Shown piece after piece: positions 1 to 5,509 of a stretch of 5,509 bases of DNA. Made by a program: the position numbers and the translations under genes. Positions within the stretch are counted from its first letter, which is position 1. Each line of letters starts with the position of its first letter. This stretch comes from Phycisphaeraceae bacterium (lineage in GTDB: Bacteria > Planctomycetota > Phycisphaerae > Phycisphaerales > Phycisphaeraceae): NCBI GenBank assembly GCA_029260695.1, contig JAJDCT010000099.1:1-5509 (forward strand), in the 5' to 3' direction. The notes beneath the pieces are model-generated. The model saw nothing but the letters and a program-made list of their open reading frames with translations, searched no databases and was not told the DNA's origin.

Positions 1-1
1 C

Positions 2-397
2 GGACAGATCAAGATGATCGACACGTTCCTCGCCGAAGAGCTGGACGCGGGGCGACTGCAAGGCCGACTCGTCTGCGACATCAAAGACGCCTTGGTCCAC
101 GGCCACTGCCACCAGAAAGCCCTGTTCACCAGCGACGGCACAAAACACCTGCTCAAACACACCGGCGTCGAAGTCCGAGAGATAGACTCCGGCTGCTGCG
201 GGATGGCTGGCTCATTTGGCTACGAACACCACGACCTATCGATGAAGATCGGAGAACAACGCCTCTTCCCCGCCGTCCGCGAGAAGCACGATGACACCGT
301 GGTCGTCGCCTGCGGCTTCAGTTGCCGCCACCAACTCAAAGACGGCTGCGGCGAAACAGCCAAACACTTCGTCGAAGTAATCCGCGCCGAACCGTAG
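2..397 (+). CDS. FAD/Fe-S oxidoreductase, C-terminal cysteine-rich (CCG) domain, 5'-truncated by window
   Basis: The reading frame is open from the left window edge, so this is the 3' end of a longer gene; the ATG at 14 is internal. The visible 131 residues carry the signature of the cysteine-rich CCG domain found in glycolate oxidase GlcF, heterodisulfide reductase subunits and D-lactate/D-2-hydroxyglutarate dehydrogenases fused to an Fe-S module (Dld/YdiJ type). Counting from the ATG at 14, these are GHCHQKAL (Cys32), GCCGMAGSFGYE (Cys61-Cys62) and ACGFSCRHQ (Cys100, Cys104). In this family the domain serves electron transfer or cluster binding beside FAD-dependent oxidation of a 2-hydroxyacid. 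The wording around CCGMAGSFGYE and the terminal GFSCR motif most resembles the large fused FAD plus Fe-S dehydrogenases, but the FAD domain lies outside the window, so the substrate cannot be named. The gene ends with TAG and converges on the leftward gene at 601. Confidence 0.85.
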   Translation, partial: GQIKMIDTFLAEELDAGRLQGRLVCDIKDALVHGHCHQKALFTSDGTKHLLKHTGVEVREIDSGCCGMAGSFGYEHHDLSMKIGEQRLFPAVREKHDDTVVVACGFSCRHQLKDGCGETAKHFVEVIRAEP

Positions 398-600
398 GCT
401 ATCGCAGCGATTCTCTGGCAAGCCCTCCCCCCGCTTTGCTTGGGTTATACGGATTCTGCTTGATTCATCCGTGGCAGTTTTTCCCTCAGCCCCCGGCTTT
501 GCCGCGGGATTGGCCATGATGATGGGCACGAGTTTTGATCGTGATCCGTATGACGACCCCCAGACATCCAGCCACCACACGAATTTCAACCGTAACCTCA
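398..600. other. Convergent intergenic spacer
   Basis: This is the 203-bp space between two genes that end toward each other. It holds repeat copy 1 and an additional 28-nt-like unit, described separately. A weak inverted repeat, CAAGC at 419-423 with GCTTG at 438-442, lies just after the first gene. No stem followed by a T-run, the hallmark of an intrinsic terminator, was found for either gene. The short open frames crossing this spacer have no recognisable protein character. Confidence 0.6.
447..554 (+). repeat. Interspersed non-coding repeat, copy 1
   Basis: This segment aligns in the same orientation with 3404-3511. Shared parts, in order, are: an identical 12-mer ATACGGATTCTG (447-458); a diverged spacer; a 33-bp core (483-515) with 30 identities to 3439-3471; TGATGGSCACG (520-530), differing at one base; and a 28-nt unit (527-554) matching 3484-3511 at 21 positions without gaps. 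The core contains a hairpin CGGC-TTT-GCCG (494-504), extended by CCC/GGG after a C.C mismatch. The 28-nt unit has its own 5-bp stem, CACGA 527-531 with TCGTG 539-543. It lies between convergent genes. It may be a REP/MITE-like element or a conserved structured RNA; the family is not recognised. Confidence 0.65.
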
Positions 601-604
601 TCAC
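578..604 (+). repeat. Extra copy of the 28-nt repeat unit, overlapping a stop codon
   Basis: This 27-nt stretch resembles the terminal unit of both longer repeats (527-554 and 3484-3511). It matches the latter at about 21 of 28 positions with one gap, including CACG, ATTTCAA, CGT and ATCAC. It starts 51 bp after the unit in copy 1, which suggests a degenerate tandem arrangement. Its last four bases run into the TGA stop (601-603, minus strand) of the GH10-like gene. The match is short and could partly be chance. Confidence 0.35.
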
Positions 605-1899
605 TCGCCTTGCGCCCCAATCAACACCCCTGGACGCATCGGCTCGAGAAGCACCACACGAGGGTCGTTTGACTTCTCCACCCACACCTCGGTGACAATC
701 TCCACGCCATCGGGGAGCTTAGTGGTGACGCGGTAGGCTCCGGGAAAGACCCTGGCCCGAACGTTGCCCAACTCGTCAGTCTGGGTGTCGATGTCAATAC
801 GCCACAGGCCGTAAAACAGGCTGTCAATCAATTTCCCGGAAGGCGTGGGCAGGCCCATCTCATCCAGCAGTGCGCTGCTGGGTTCGACAGCCAGGCCCGG
901 CGTTAGACTCGCAAACCATACCCCTTCGACGTTGGGATGTTCCATCAGCGTGCGGAGCACCATCTCCAGATTGATCGCGGCGTTGAGTTCACTGTCACCA
1001 CCAACCGCCAGGCCGCCGATGACGACGGGGCCCTTGAGTTGATCGATTTTCGATAATGTCCGGACCAGCGACCGCCTCTCAAGCGTGCCCCCGAAGCTCT
1101 GATTGATCGCCACGGTCTGGACCGGAATAAACGCCTCACTCATCGCGGTAAGCCGGCGTTGCATCTTCTGGAACCTGCCCAGCGCCAGCACGTCATCAAA
1201 CCGGGCGCAGGCCTGCGCGTCTGGGCTCTGAACCGGGACACGTTCATAAAGCCGACGGATCACCGCAGCACCGGTCCGGGCCCCGACAAAGCCGTGGTCC
1301 AGCGTCTGGGTATACACATCGTAATGATCGATACGCCCCCCAAAACGCTGCCATACCAGATCGCCGTACCCGGCCACCGCGTCTACCAACGCCTGCCCTG
1401 ACAACTCCCCCACCCAACCCGGAAGCCGACCGGCATCAGCGGATACCATCGGCCCCCAACGCACAAACATCCCCCGCGGCACGGCCTCATTCAATACATT
1501 TTCGATCCGGGTTACCCCAACCGGATCAAGCCCCGCACCTTCCCCCGTCTGCAGCGAGGGCCAGCCCGTCATCTCTTCCAGCGAAACCGCATTAAAACAG
1601 CGCCAGAACTCGGTGTGCGTCCCCGCCCCCAATCCCTGCTTAGGCCACCCGCTTTCCTCCAAAACCAAACCAACATGAAACGCGCTGCGTGTCTGCTCGA
1701 TCCGCACCTTGACTCCCCGTGCAGGCCGCCCAGATTCATCCAGCACGATCACACGCAGGTCGGTCTTGCGCGCCGCGTCGATCTTCATCTCAGATTCAAC
1801 CAGCCAAGGCCCCGCCAGCATCTGCGCAGACGCCGGGGCGCAATACCCAAGCAGCAACACACCCCAGATGAACAGCCTTATCCCTGATCGATTTGCCAT
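601..1899 (-). CDS. Exported GH10 (xylanase)-like protein lacking catalytic glutamates
   Basis: This 432-residue protein has a Sec signal peptide: basic start, hydrophobic IWGVLLLG, and probable cleavage after ASA at residue 25. A beta-rich leader follows (about 47-77, DLRVIVLDESGRPARG, AFHVG), of the kind found before GH10 barrels. GH10 landmarks come in order: FNAVSLEEMTGW (102-113), VRWGPMV (146-152), LPGWV (159-163), RIDHYDVYTQ (189-198), GPVVIGGLAV (290-299), EHPNVEGVWF (320-329), and a C-terminal GLWRID...FPGAYRVT segment (364-392). In active family members these read about EN-x-KW, RGHxLxW, WDVVNE, ITExD, HPxVxGxxxW and RGFxGDYxV. Here the acid/base Glu is Gln198, the nucleophile Glu position is Gly296, and the RGH histidine and following Trp are gone. 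It should not hydrolyse xylan by the GH10 mechanism and may instead bind glycans or act as a scaffold. The start lies 20 bp after the radA stop, with only a weak GAGAG-type ribosome site. Confidence 0.75.
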   Translation of the reverse strand: MANRSGIRLFIWGVLLLGYCAPASAQMLAGPWLVESEMKIDAARKTDLRVIVLDESGRPARGVKVRIEQTRSAFHVGLVLEESGWPKQGLGAGTHTEFWRCFNAVSLEEMTGWPSLQTGEGAGLDPVGVTRIENVLNEAVPRGMFVRWGPMVSADAGRLPGWVGELSGQALVDAVAGYGDLVWQRFGGRIDHYDVYTQTLDHGFVGARTGAAVIRRLYERVPVQSPDAQACARFDDVLALGRFQKMQRRLTAMSEAFIPVQTVAINQSFGGTLERRSLVRTLSKIDQLKGPVVIGGLAVGGDSELNAAINLEMVLRTLMEHPNVEGVWFASLTPGLAVEPSSALLDEMGLPTPSGKLIDSLFYGLWRIDIDTQTDELGNVRARVFPGAYRVTTKLPDGVEIVTEVWVEKSNDPRVVLLEPMRPGVLIGAQGE

Positions 1900-1919
1900 G
1901 CGACTCTCGTTCTAATTAT

Positions 1920-3329
1920 CTAGCTGAGTAACCCGATCGCCTGGTCCAGTGTCTTGACCGGCAACAGCTCCGCACCCTTCGGGGCCTTGGTGTCGGTCGG
2001 CGGACAGATGATTTTATTAAATCCCAGACGGGCCGCCTCGTTGATACGCTGGCCCAGCTGCTGCACATGGCGGACCTCCCCGCCAAGGCCGATCTCCCCG
2101 ACCGCGCAAGTCCCGGCCTCGGTCTGCTTGTCGTAATGCGCGCCCGTGATCGCGATCGCCAGTGCGAGGTCCGCCGCCGGCTCAGTCACCCGCACACCCC
2201 CGACACCGCTGACAAAGATGTCCTGGTCCGCAAGCCGCAGTCCGCCACGCTTTTCTAGCACCGCGATCAGCATCGCCAGACGATTCGAGTCGACCCCGCT
2301 GACCTTCCGCTTGGCGGCACCTAAAAAACCCGTGGCCGTGAGTGCCTGGACCTCAACCAGCAGACACCGCGAACCCTGCAGCACCGGACACACCACGCTC
2401 CCCGGCCGACGTTGATATTCCTTGGCGAGCAGACCGCTGCCATCACTCACAGGGCTCAGCCCCTTGTCGGTCATCTCAAACAACCCAACTTCCAGCGTAG
2501 TCCCGTAACGGTTCTTGATCGCCCGGATCACACGGTGGCTGTGGTACCGATCCCCCTCGAAGTACAACACCGCGTCGACCATGTGCTCCAACAGCCTCGG
2601 CCCGGCGAGCTGCCCCTGCTTAGTCACGTGCCCGACCAACGCCAACGCGATCCCCGCACTCTTTGCCAGGTATACCAACTCCTGACAGCAGGCCCGAAGC
2701 TGCGTCACGCTGCCCGGCGCGGCCGGCAGGTCGCCCTTGTAGATCATCTGCACCGAATCGACCACCACCATGTCAGGCGACGTCTTGCGCACCTGCTCAA
2801 CAATCCGCGCCAGGTTCGTATCCGCCAGCACAAACAGATCCTCAGCCCCATCGGCATCCAGACGCTGCGCTCGCAGCCGGAGCTGCTGCACCGACTCTTC
2901 ACTGCTCACATATAAAACTCGCTTGCCGCTGTCGGCCAATTGATGAGCAGCCTGCAGCATCAAAGTGGACTTACCGATCCCCGGATCACCCCCGATCAAC
3001 ACGACACTCCCCGGGACCATCCCACACACGCCGTTGGCCGGCACCCCTTGCCCGTTGACGGCCCCACCCAGCACACGGTCCAGCTCTCCGATCCCGGTCG
3101 CAAGCCGTTCGACACCATCAGCCCGGGTGTCAACCGCCTTGATCGACACCGCAGACGCCGCCTTCGTGACCAACTCCCCCCGCTGGCGGTCCGCGGACGC
3201 TGACGCCCCAGCCGCCTCGCGGTGCTCCTCGAGCGTGTCCCACCCCCCGCAGTCAGGACACTTGCCCATCCATCGGGCCTGCGTCGCGCCGCAGCTATTA
3301 CAGATAAACATCACATGTGTCCGCGCCAT
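1920..3329 (-). CDS. radA: DNA repair/recombination ATPase RadA
   Basis: RadA is a RecA-like, DnaB-type ATPase that drives branch migration of recombination intermediates in the cytoplasm. With the ATG at 3327-3329 the protein has 469 residues. It shows an N-terminal zinc finger (Cys10, Cys13, Cys24, Cys27), Walker A GGDPGIGKST (113-122), Walker B MVVVDS (187-192), the RadA-specific KNRYG motif (272-276), and a C-terminal Lon-like domain (about 340-469) with GVGGVRVTEPAADLAL. Where Lon has its catalytic serine this protein has Ala385, as in other non-proteolytic RadA proteins. An in-frame ATG at 3371 would add 14 residues. The inner start was chosen because family members begin about nine residues before the first zinc cysteine; neither start has a clear ribosome site. 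An insert of about 12 residues (92-103, Gly/Asn/Val rich) lies between the LGG and VPGS segments just before Walker A. The gene is divergent from the protease gene and followed after 20 bp by the GH10-like gene. Confidence 0.97.
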   Translation of the reverse strand: MARTHVMFICNSCGATQARWMGKCPDCGGWDTLEEHREAAGASASADRQRGELVTKAASAVSIKAVDTRADGVERLATGIGELDRVLGGAVNGQGVPANGVCGMVPGSVVLIGGDPGIGKSTLMLQAAHQLADSGKRVLYVSSEESVQQLRLRAQRLDADGAEDLFVLADTNLARIVEQVRKTSPDMVVVDSVQMIYKGDLPAAPGSVTQLRACCQELVYLAKSAGIALALVGHVTKQGQLAGPRLLEHMVDAVLYFEGDRYHSHRVIRAIKNRYGTTLEVGLFEMTDKGLSPVSDGSGLLAKEYQRRPGSVVCPVLQGSRCLLVEVQALTATGFLGAAKRKVSGVDSNRLAMLIAVLEKRGGLRLADQDIFVSGVGGVRVTEPAADLALAIAITGAHYDKQTEAGTCAVGEIGLGGEVRHVQQLGQRINEAARLGFNKIICPPTDTKAPKGAELLPVKTLDQAIGLLS

Positions 3330-3403
3330 CACGCCAGCATACGCCCTGCACGCCGGTTGGACCACCCCCATCGGGCTGAACTCACGCCACCGACATCCAA
3401 GTC

Positions 3404-3511
3404 ATACGGATTCTGTGTACTTCACCGGCGGTGCTTGACCCTCAGCCACCGGCTTTGCCGGGGGATTGACCCGTCCTGATGGCCACGTATTTCAATCGTT
3501 ATCCCTATCAC
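3404..3511 (+). repeat. Interspersed non-coding repeat, copy 2
   Basis: This is the partner of the repeat at 447-554, in the same orientation. It begins with the identical ATACGGATTCTG (3404-3415). It carries the 33-bp core at 3439-3471 (30 of 33 identical) and TGATGGCCACG at 3477-3487, and ends with the 28-nt unit at 3484-3511. The core forms a perfect CCGGC-TTT-GCCGG hairpin (3449-3461) that can extend by CC/GG beyond an A.G mismatch. There is no T-run after it, so it is not a standard terminator. Unlike copy 1 it lies between divergent genes, so its position is not tied to one end of a transcript. Confidence 0.65.
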
Positions 3512-3549
3512 CCACGGACCACCAACCACGCTCAAACACAGCTGAGCCT

Positions 3550-3578
3550 TTGATGCCCGTCGATACCACGCCTACAAT
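3550..3578 (+). promoter_or_regulatory. Putative sigma70-type promoter for the protease-tsaD operon
   Basis: TTGATG (3550-3555) and TACAAT (3573-3578) are separated by exactly 17 bp. They match the housekeeping consensus at 4 of 6 and 5 of 6 positions. Transcription would start near 3585, leaving a leader of about 45 nt before the ATG at 3630. Position, direction and spacing fit the rightward gene. The call rests on consensus matching only, and planctomycete promoters may differ from the standard consensus. Confidence 0.45.
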
Positions 3579-3629
3579 CACCGACTGACCCGATAGCCGT
3601 TTACGCTTACCCCTGACGAGAACACCGTA

Positions 3630-5414
3630 ATGATCAAATCTACCGCTTGGCGTCTGACCTTCATCGTGGTCCTCACCGCATTGATGATCACGCTGACCGA
3701 TGCCTGGGCCGCCAAGCAGGCCGATGCCTTCAAACAGCTTGACCTCCTGCTTGAAGTACGCCACGAGCTGGTTGAAAGCTACGTCGAAGAGCCCAACCAG
3801 TTAGAACTCGTCGAGGCCGCGGTGCAGGGGATGGTCGCCTCGCTTAACGATCCATACACCGTGTTCGTGCCCTCAGAGCACCTGGACCAGTTCTCGGATC
3901 GGCTAACAGGCTCGTTCTCGGGCATCGGCGCAGAGATCGACATGCAGGACGGACGACCCCGGATTGTCACACCCCTGGAAGACTCCCCCGCCTGGAAGTC
4001 GGGCATCATGGCCGGCGACCTGATCCTTGAAGTCGATGGCGAGACGACCCAGGACGAAAGCCAGATGGACGTCATCAAACGGATCAAGGGCGAGGCCGGG
4101 ACCGATGTCATCCTGCGTGTCCGACGCGAGACCGGCGAAGAACTGGACATCACCATCACCCGCGCACAGATCAAGGTCCAGACCGTCCGCGGCGCACGAC
4201 GCTCGGCCGACCAGAGTTACGACTTCATGCTCGACCCGACCCACAAAGTCGGGTACGTCCGCATCTCCCAATTCACCGACAAGACAGCCGAGGAACTGCG
4301 ATCGGCCCTCGGTGAACTCAACGAACAGGGCGCAAAGGGCGTGATACTGGACCTGCGTTTCGATCCCGGCGGCCTGCTGGATTCCGCGGTGGAGGTCAGC
4401 AACATGTTCCTCACCGGTGGCAAGCGGATCGTCTCCACGGAAGGTCGAAAATGGCCCAAGCAGGTCTTCGACTCCGATGAAGACACGGTTATGCCCGACA
4501 CACCACTGGTGGTGTTGGCTAACGAAGGCAGCGCCTCAGCCTCCGAGGTCGTGACAGGCGCGCTCTCCGACAACAAGCGGGCCCTGTTCGTCGGGACGCG
4601 CACCTTCGGCAAGGGCAGCGTCCAACAGGTCCGCGGACTCGACAGCGGCTTGGGCGCATTGAAACTCACCGGGGCCTACTACTACCTGCCCAGCGGCCGG
4701 AACATACACCGCAAGCCCGACGCCGAGGTCTGGGGCGTCGACCCCGACGAGGGCGCCTATGTCCCGATGACCTACGAGCAATACGAAAAAATGATCAAAG
4801 CTCGCCGGGAAGCGGACACCATCCGAGCCGACAACGGCCACAGCGCCAGCGCCGAAGTCACACCCGACCACATCGAAAATACATTGCACGACCCCCAACT
4901 CGCCGCCGCCCTGCGGGCCGTCCTGTGGAAGGTCCAAACCGATACCTGGCCCACCGTCGGGCTGGCCAACGCAGAAGAACTGGTCCGCCTGCGCGAACGC
5001 GAACAACTCGTGCGACGCCGCGGTTTGCTGCTCGAAGAGTTGCACCGCGTCGAAGCGGAGTTGGCCGATGGCGATGACCAAGCCGAATCGGATGAGCAGG
5101 CCGGCGAGGCCGTGCCTAGTGACGATGACGCAGCCCCAGCCGATCAAGCCGATGAACCCCAAGCCCTGGATACCCAAGAGACAACAGAGCCGCCAGCAGC
5201 CCCCGAGGCGGTGACGCCCGGATCGCCTGAACCCAAAGCCCCCGCCACCGAAGCACCGGCGTTGCAGCAAGAGGTTCATGAAGAGATTAACGAACAAGTA
5301 GAGATTCAAGAGCAGGCCGAAGATGAACTTGAATCGGAAGTAAAGGTTGAAGTGGAGGTTGAAGCAGCACCACCGACGCCCGCCCCCACCCCCCAGCCGG
5401 CGACCCAGCCTTGA
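3630..5414 (+). CDS. ctp: C-terminal processing peptidase (S41 family, PDZ) with long acidic tail
   Basis: This 594-residue envelope serine protease of the CtpA/CtpB/Prc family cleaves substrates near their C-termini. It has a signal peptide or membrane anchor (about 8-27, ending AWA), a helical N-terminal region (30-92), and a PDZ domain (about 94-181, opening with [10 protein letters not shown]). The S41 core (about 205-365) contains [19 protein letters not shown] and [11 protein letters not shown]. By the family's Ser-Lys spacing of 25 and Lys-Gln spacing of 4, the catalytic residues are Ser303, Lys328 and Gln332, all present, so it should be active. A charged helix likely to form a coiled coil follows (about 447-479). 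The last 115 residues are low complexity: Asp/Glu/Ala/Pro rich, then an EVKVEVEVE run, then a Pro/Thr tail. Relatives are usually 400-450 residues, so the tail accounts for most of the extra length. A weak GACGAG ribosome site precedes the ATG. The stop overlaps the tsaD start. Confidence 0.95.
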   Translation: MIKSTAWRLTFIVVLTALMITLTDAWAAKQADAFKQLDLLLEVRHELVESYVEEPNQLELVEAAVQGMVASLNDPYTVFVPSEHLDQFSDRLTGSFSGIGAEIDMQDGRPRIVTPLEDSPAWKSGIMAGDLILEVDGETTQDESQMDVIKRIKGEAGTDVILRVRRETGEELDITITRAQIKVQTVRGARRSADQSYDFMLDPTHKVGYVRISQFTDKTAEELRSALGELNEQGAKGVILDLRFDPGGLLDSAVEVSNMFLTGGKRIVSTEGRKWPKQVFDSDEDTVMPDTPLVVLANEGSASASEVVTGALSDNKRALFVGTRTFGKGSVQQVRGLDSGLGALKLTGAYYYLPSGRNIHRKPDAEVWGVDPDEGAYVPMTYEQYEKMIKARREADTIRADNGHSASAEVTPDHIENTLHDPQLAAALRAVLWKVQTDTWPTVGLANAEELVRLREREQLVRRRGLLLEELHRVEAELADGDDQAESDEQAGEAVPSDDDAAPADQADEPQALDTQETTEPPAAPEAVTPGSPEPKAPATEAPALQQEVHEEINEQVEIQEQAEDELESEVKVEVEVEAAPPTPAPTPQPATQP

Positions 5415-5509
5415 CACTGATCCTCGGCCTGGAAACCAGTTGCGACGAAACGGCAGGCTCGGTCGTCCGTGACGGGCAGATTGTCTTATCTAACGTCGTC
5501 GCGGCCCAA
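5411..5509 (+). CDS. tsaD: tRNA t6A37 threonylcarbamoyltransferase TsaD, N-terminal part (cut by window end)
   Basis: Starting from TTG at 5411, the frame reads [19 protein letters not shown] and continues with a [17 protein letters not shown] stretch to the window edge (33 codons). This is the characteristic N-terminus of TsaD (formerly Gcp/YgjD). TsaD is the cytoplasmic ASKHA-fold protein that, with TsaB and TsaE, transfers threonylcarbamoyl to A37 of ANN-decoding tRNAs. The ETSCDETA motif and the LSNVVA segment are family hallmarks. The TTG start is chosen because it puts the N-terminus exactly where relatives begin, and no ATG or GTG lies nearby in frame. The start overlaps the protease stop as TTGA (4 bp), and no clear ribosome site is seen, so translation is probably coupled to the upstream gene. 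The metal-binding histidines and the rest of the protein lie outside the window. Confidence 0.93.
   Translation, partial: MTLILGLETSCDETAGSVVRDGQIVLSNVVAAQ

Larger units (their letters stand above)
3330..3629. other. Divergent intergenic spacer between radA and the protease gene
   Basis: These 300 bp lie between two divergently transcribed genes. The first part may code for 14 extra RadA residues if the start at 3371 is used. The middle holds repeat copy 2, and the right part holds a promoter candidate for the rightward operon. No clear sigma70 promoter for radA was found. No RNA gene or additional protein was recognised. Confidence 0.6.

Noticed and set aside
17..20. Lipoprotein signal in the GH10-like protein (LGYC at residues 17-20)
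   Set aside because: Tyr directly before the Cys does not fit the lipobox, while an ordinary signal peptidase site (ASA) follows at residues 23-25. The coordinates given are residue numbers in that protein.
490..508. Repeat hairpin as an intrinsic terminator for the convergent genes
   Set aside because: The stem is GC-rich but no T-run follows it on either strand, so it does not meet the usual criterion.
236..685. A 149-codon minus-strand open frame across the convergent spacer
   Set aside because: It overlaps the antisense side of the CCG-domain gene and the end of the GH10-like gene, and its protein has no recognisable features.
2412..2915. A 167-codon plus-strand open frame inside radA
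   Set aside because: It is antisense to the conserved RadA ATPase core; the Arg/His/Pro-rich composition is typical of a shadow frame.
3401..3406. TATGAC on the minus strand as a possible -10 box for radA, and the equivalent TATAAC at 444-449 in copy 1
   Set aside because: No -35-like hexamer is found 16-18 bp upstream in copy 2, and the copy 1 equivalent points at no gene, so the match is probably part of the repeat and not a promoter.
4536..5417. A 293-codon open frame on the minus strand opposite the protease gene
   Set aside because: It lies wholly antisense to a well-supported S41 protease. Its Leu/Phe/Gly-rich content is what reverse reading of the Glu/Lys/Pro-rich tail codons produces, and no family motif is visible.

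Overview
The window looks like a chromosomal segment from a GC-rich bacterium, most likely a planctomycete and possibly of class Phycisphaerae. That placement is an inference from overall protein character: a long Ctp protease with an acidic tail, a GH10-like secreted protein, and a fused FAD/Fe-S dehydrogenase tail. It was not tested by any search.

Layout, left to right. (1) Positions 2-397 (+) hold the C-terminal end of a cysteine-rich (CCG-domain) Fe-S/FAD oxidoreductase that begins outside the window. (2) Positions 398-600 form a convergent spacer with one copy of a degenerate interspersed repeat. (3) Positions 601-1899 (-) encode a secreted protein with the fold signature of a GH10 xylanase, in which the segments that should carry both catalytic glutamates have lost them. 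(4) Positions 1920-3329 (-) encode RadA, the recombination/branch-migration ATPase. It lies 20 bp upstream of the GH10-like gene and is probably co-transcribed with it. (5) Positions 3330-3629 form a divergent spacer with a second repeat copy and a good sigma70-type promoter candidate for the rightward genes. (6) Positions 3630-5414 (+) encode a C-terminal processing protease (S41, PDZ) with an unusual long acidic/proline-rich tail. (7) Positions 5411-5509 (+) are the first 33 codons of tsaD, whose TTG start overlaps the protease stop by 4 bp.

The genes do not form one pathway. radA (DNA repair) and tsaD (tRNA t6A modification) are housekeeping, Ctp acts in the envelope, and the GH10-like product is exported. 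The least explained items are the GH10-like pseudoenzyme coupled to radA, and the pair of related non-coding repeats in both intergenic spacers. The repeats share a near-identical 33-bp hairpin core and a downstream unit of about 28 nt that occurs three times in the window.
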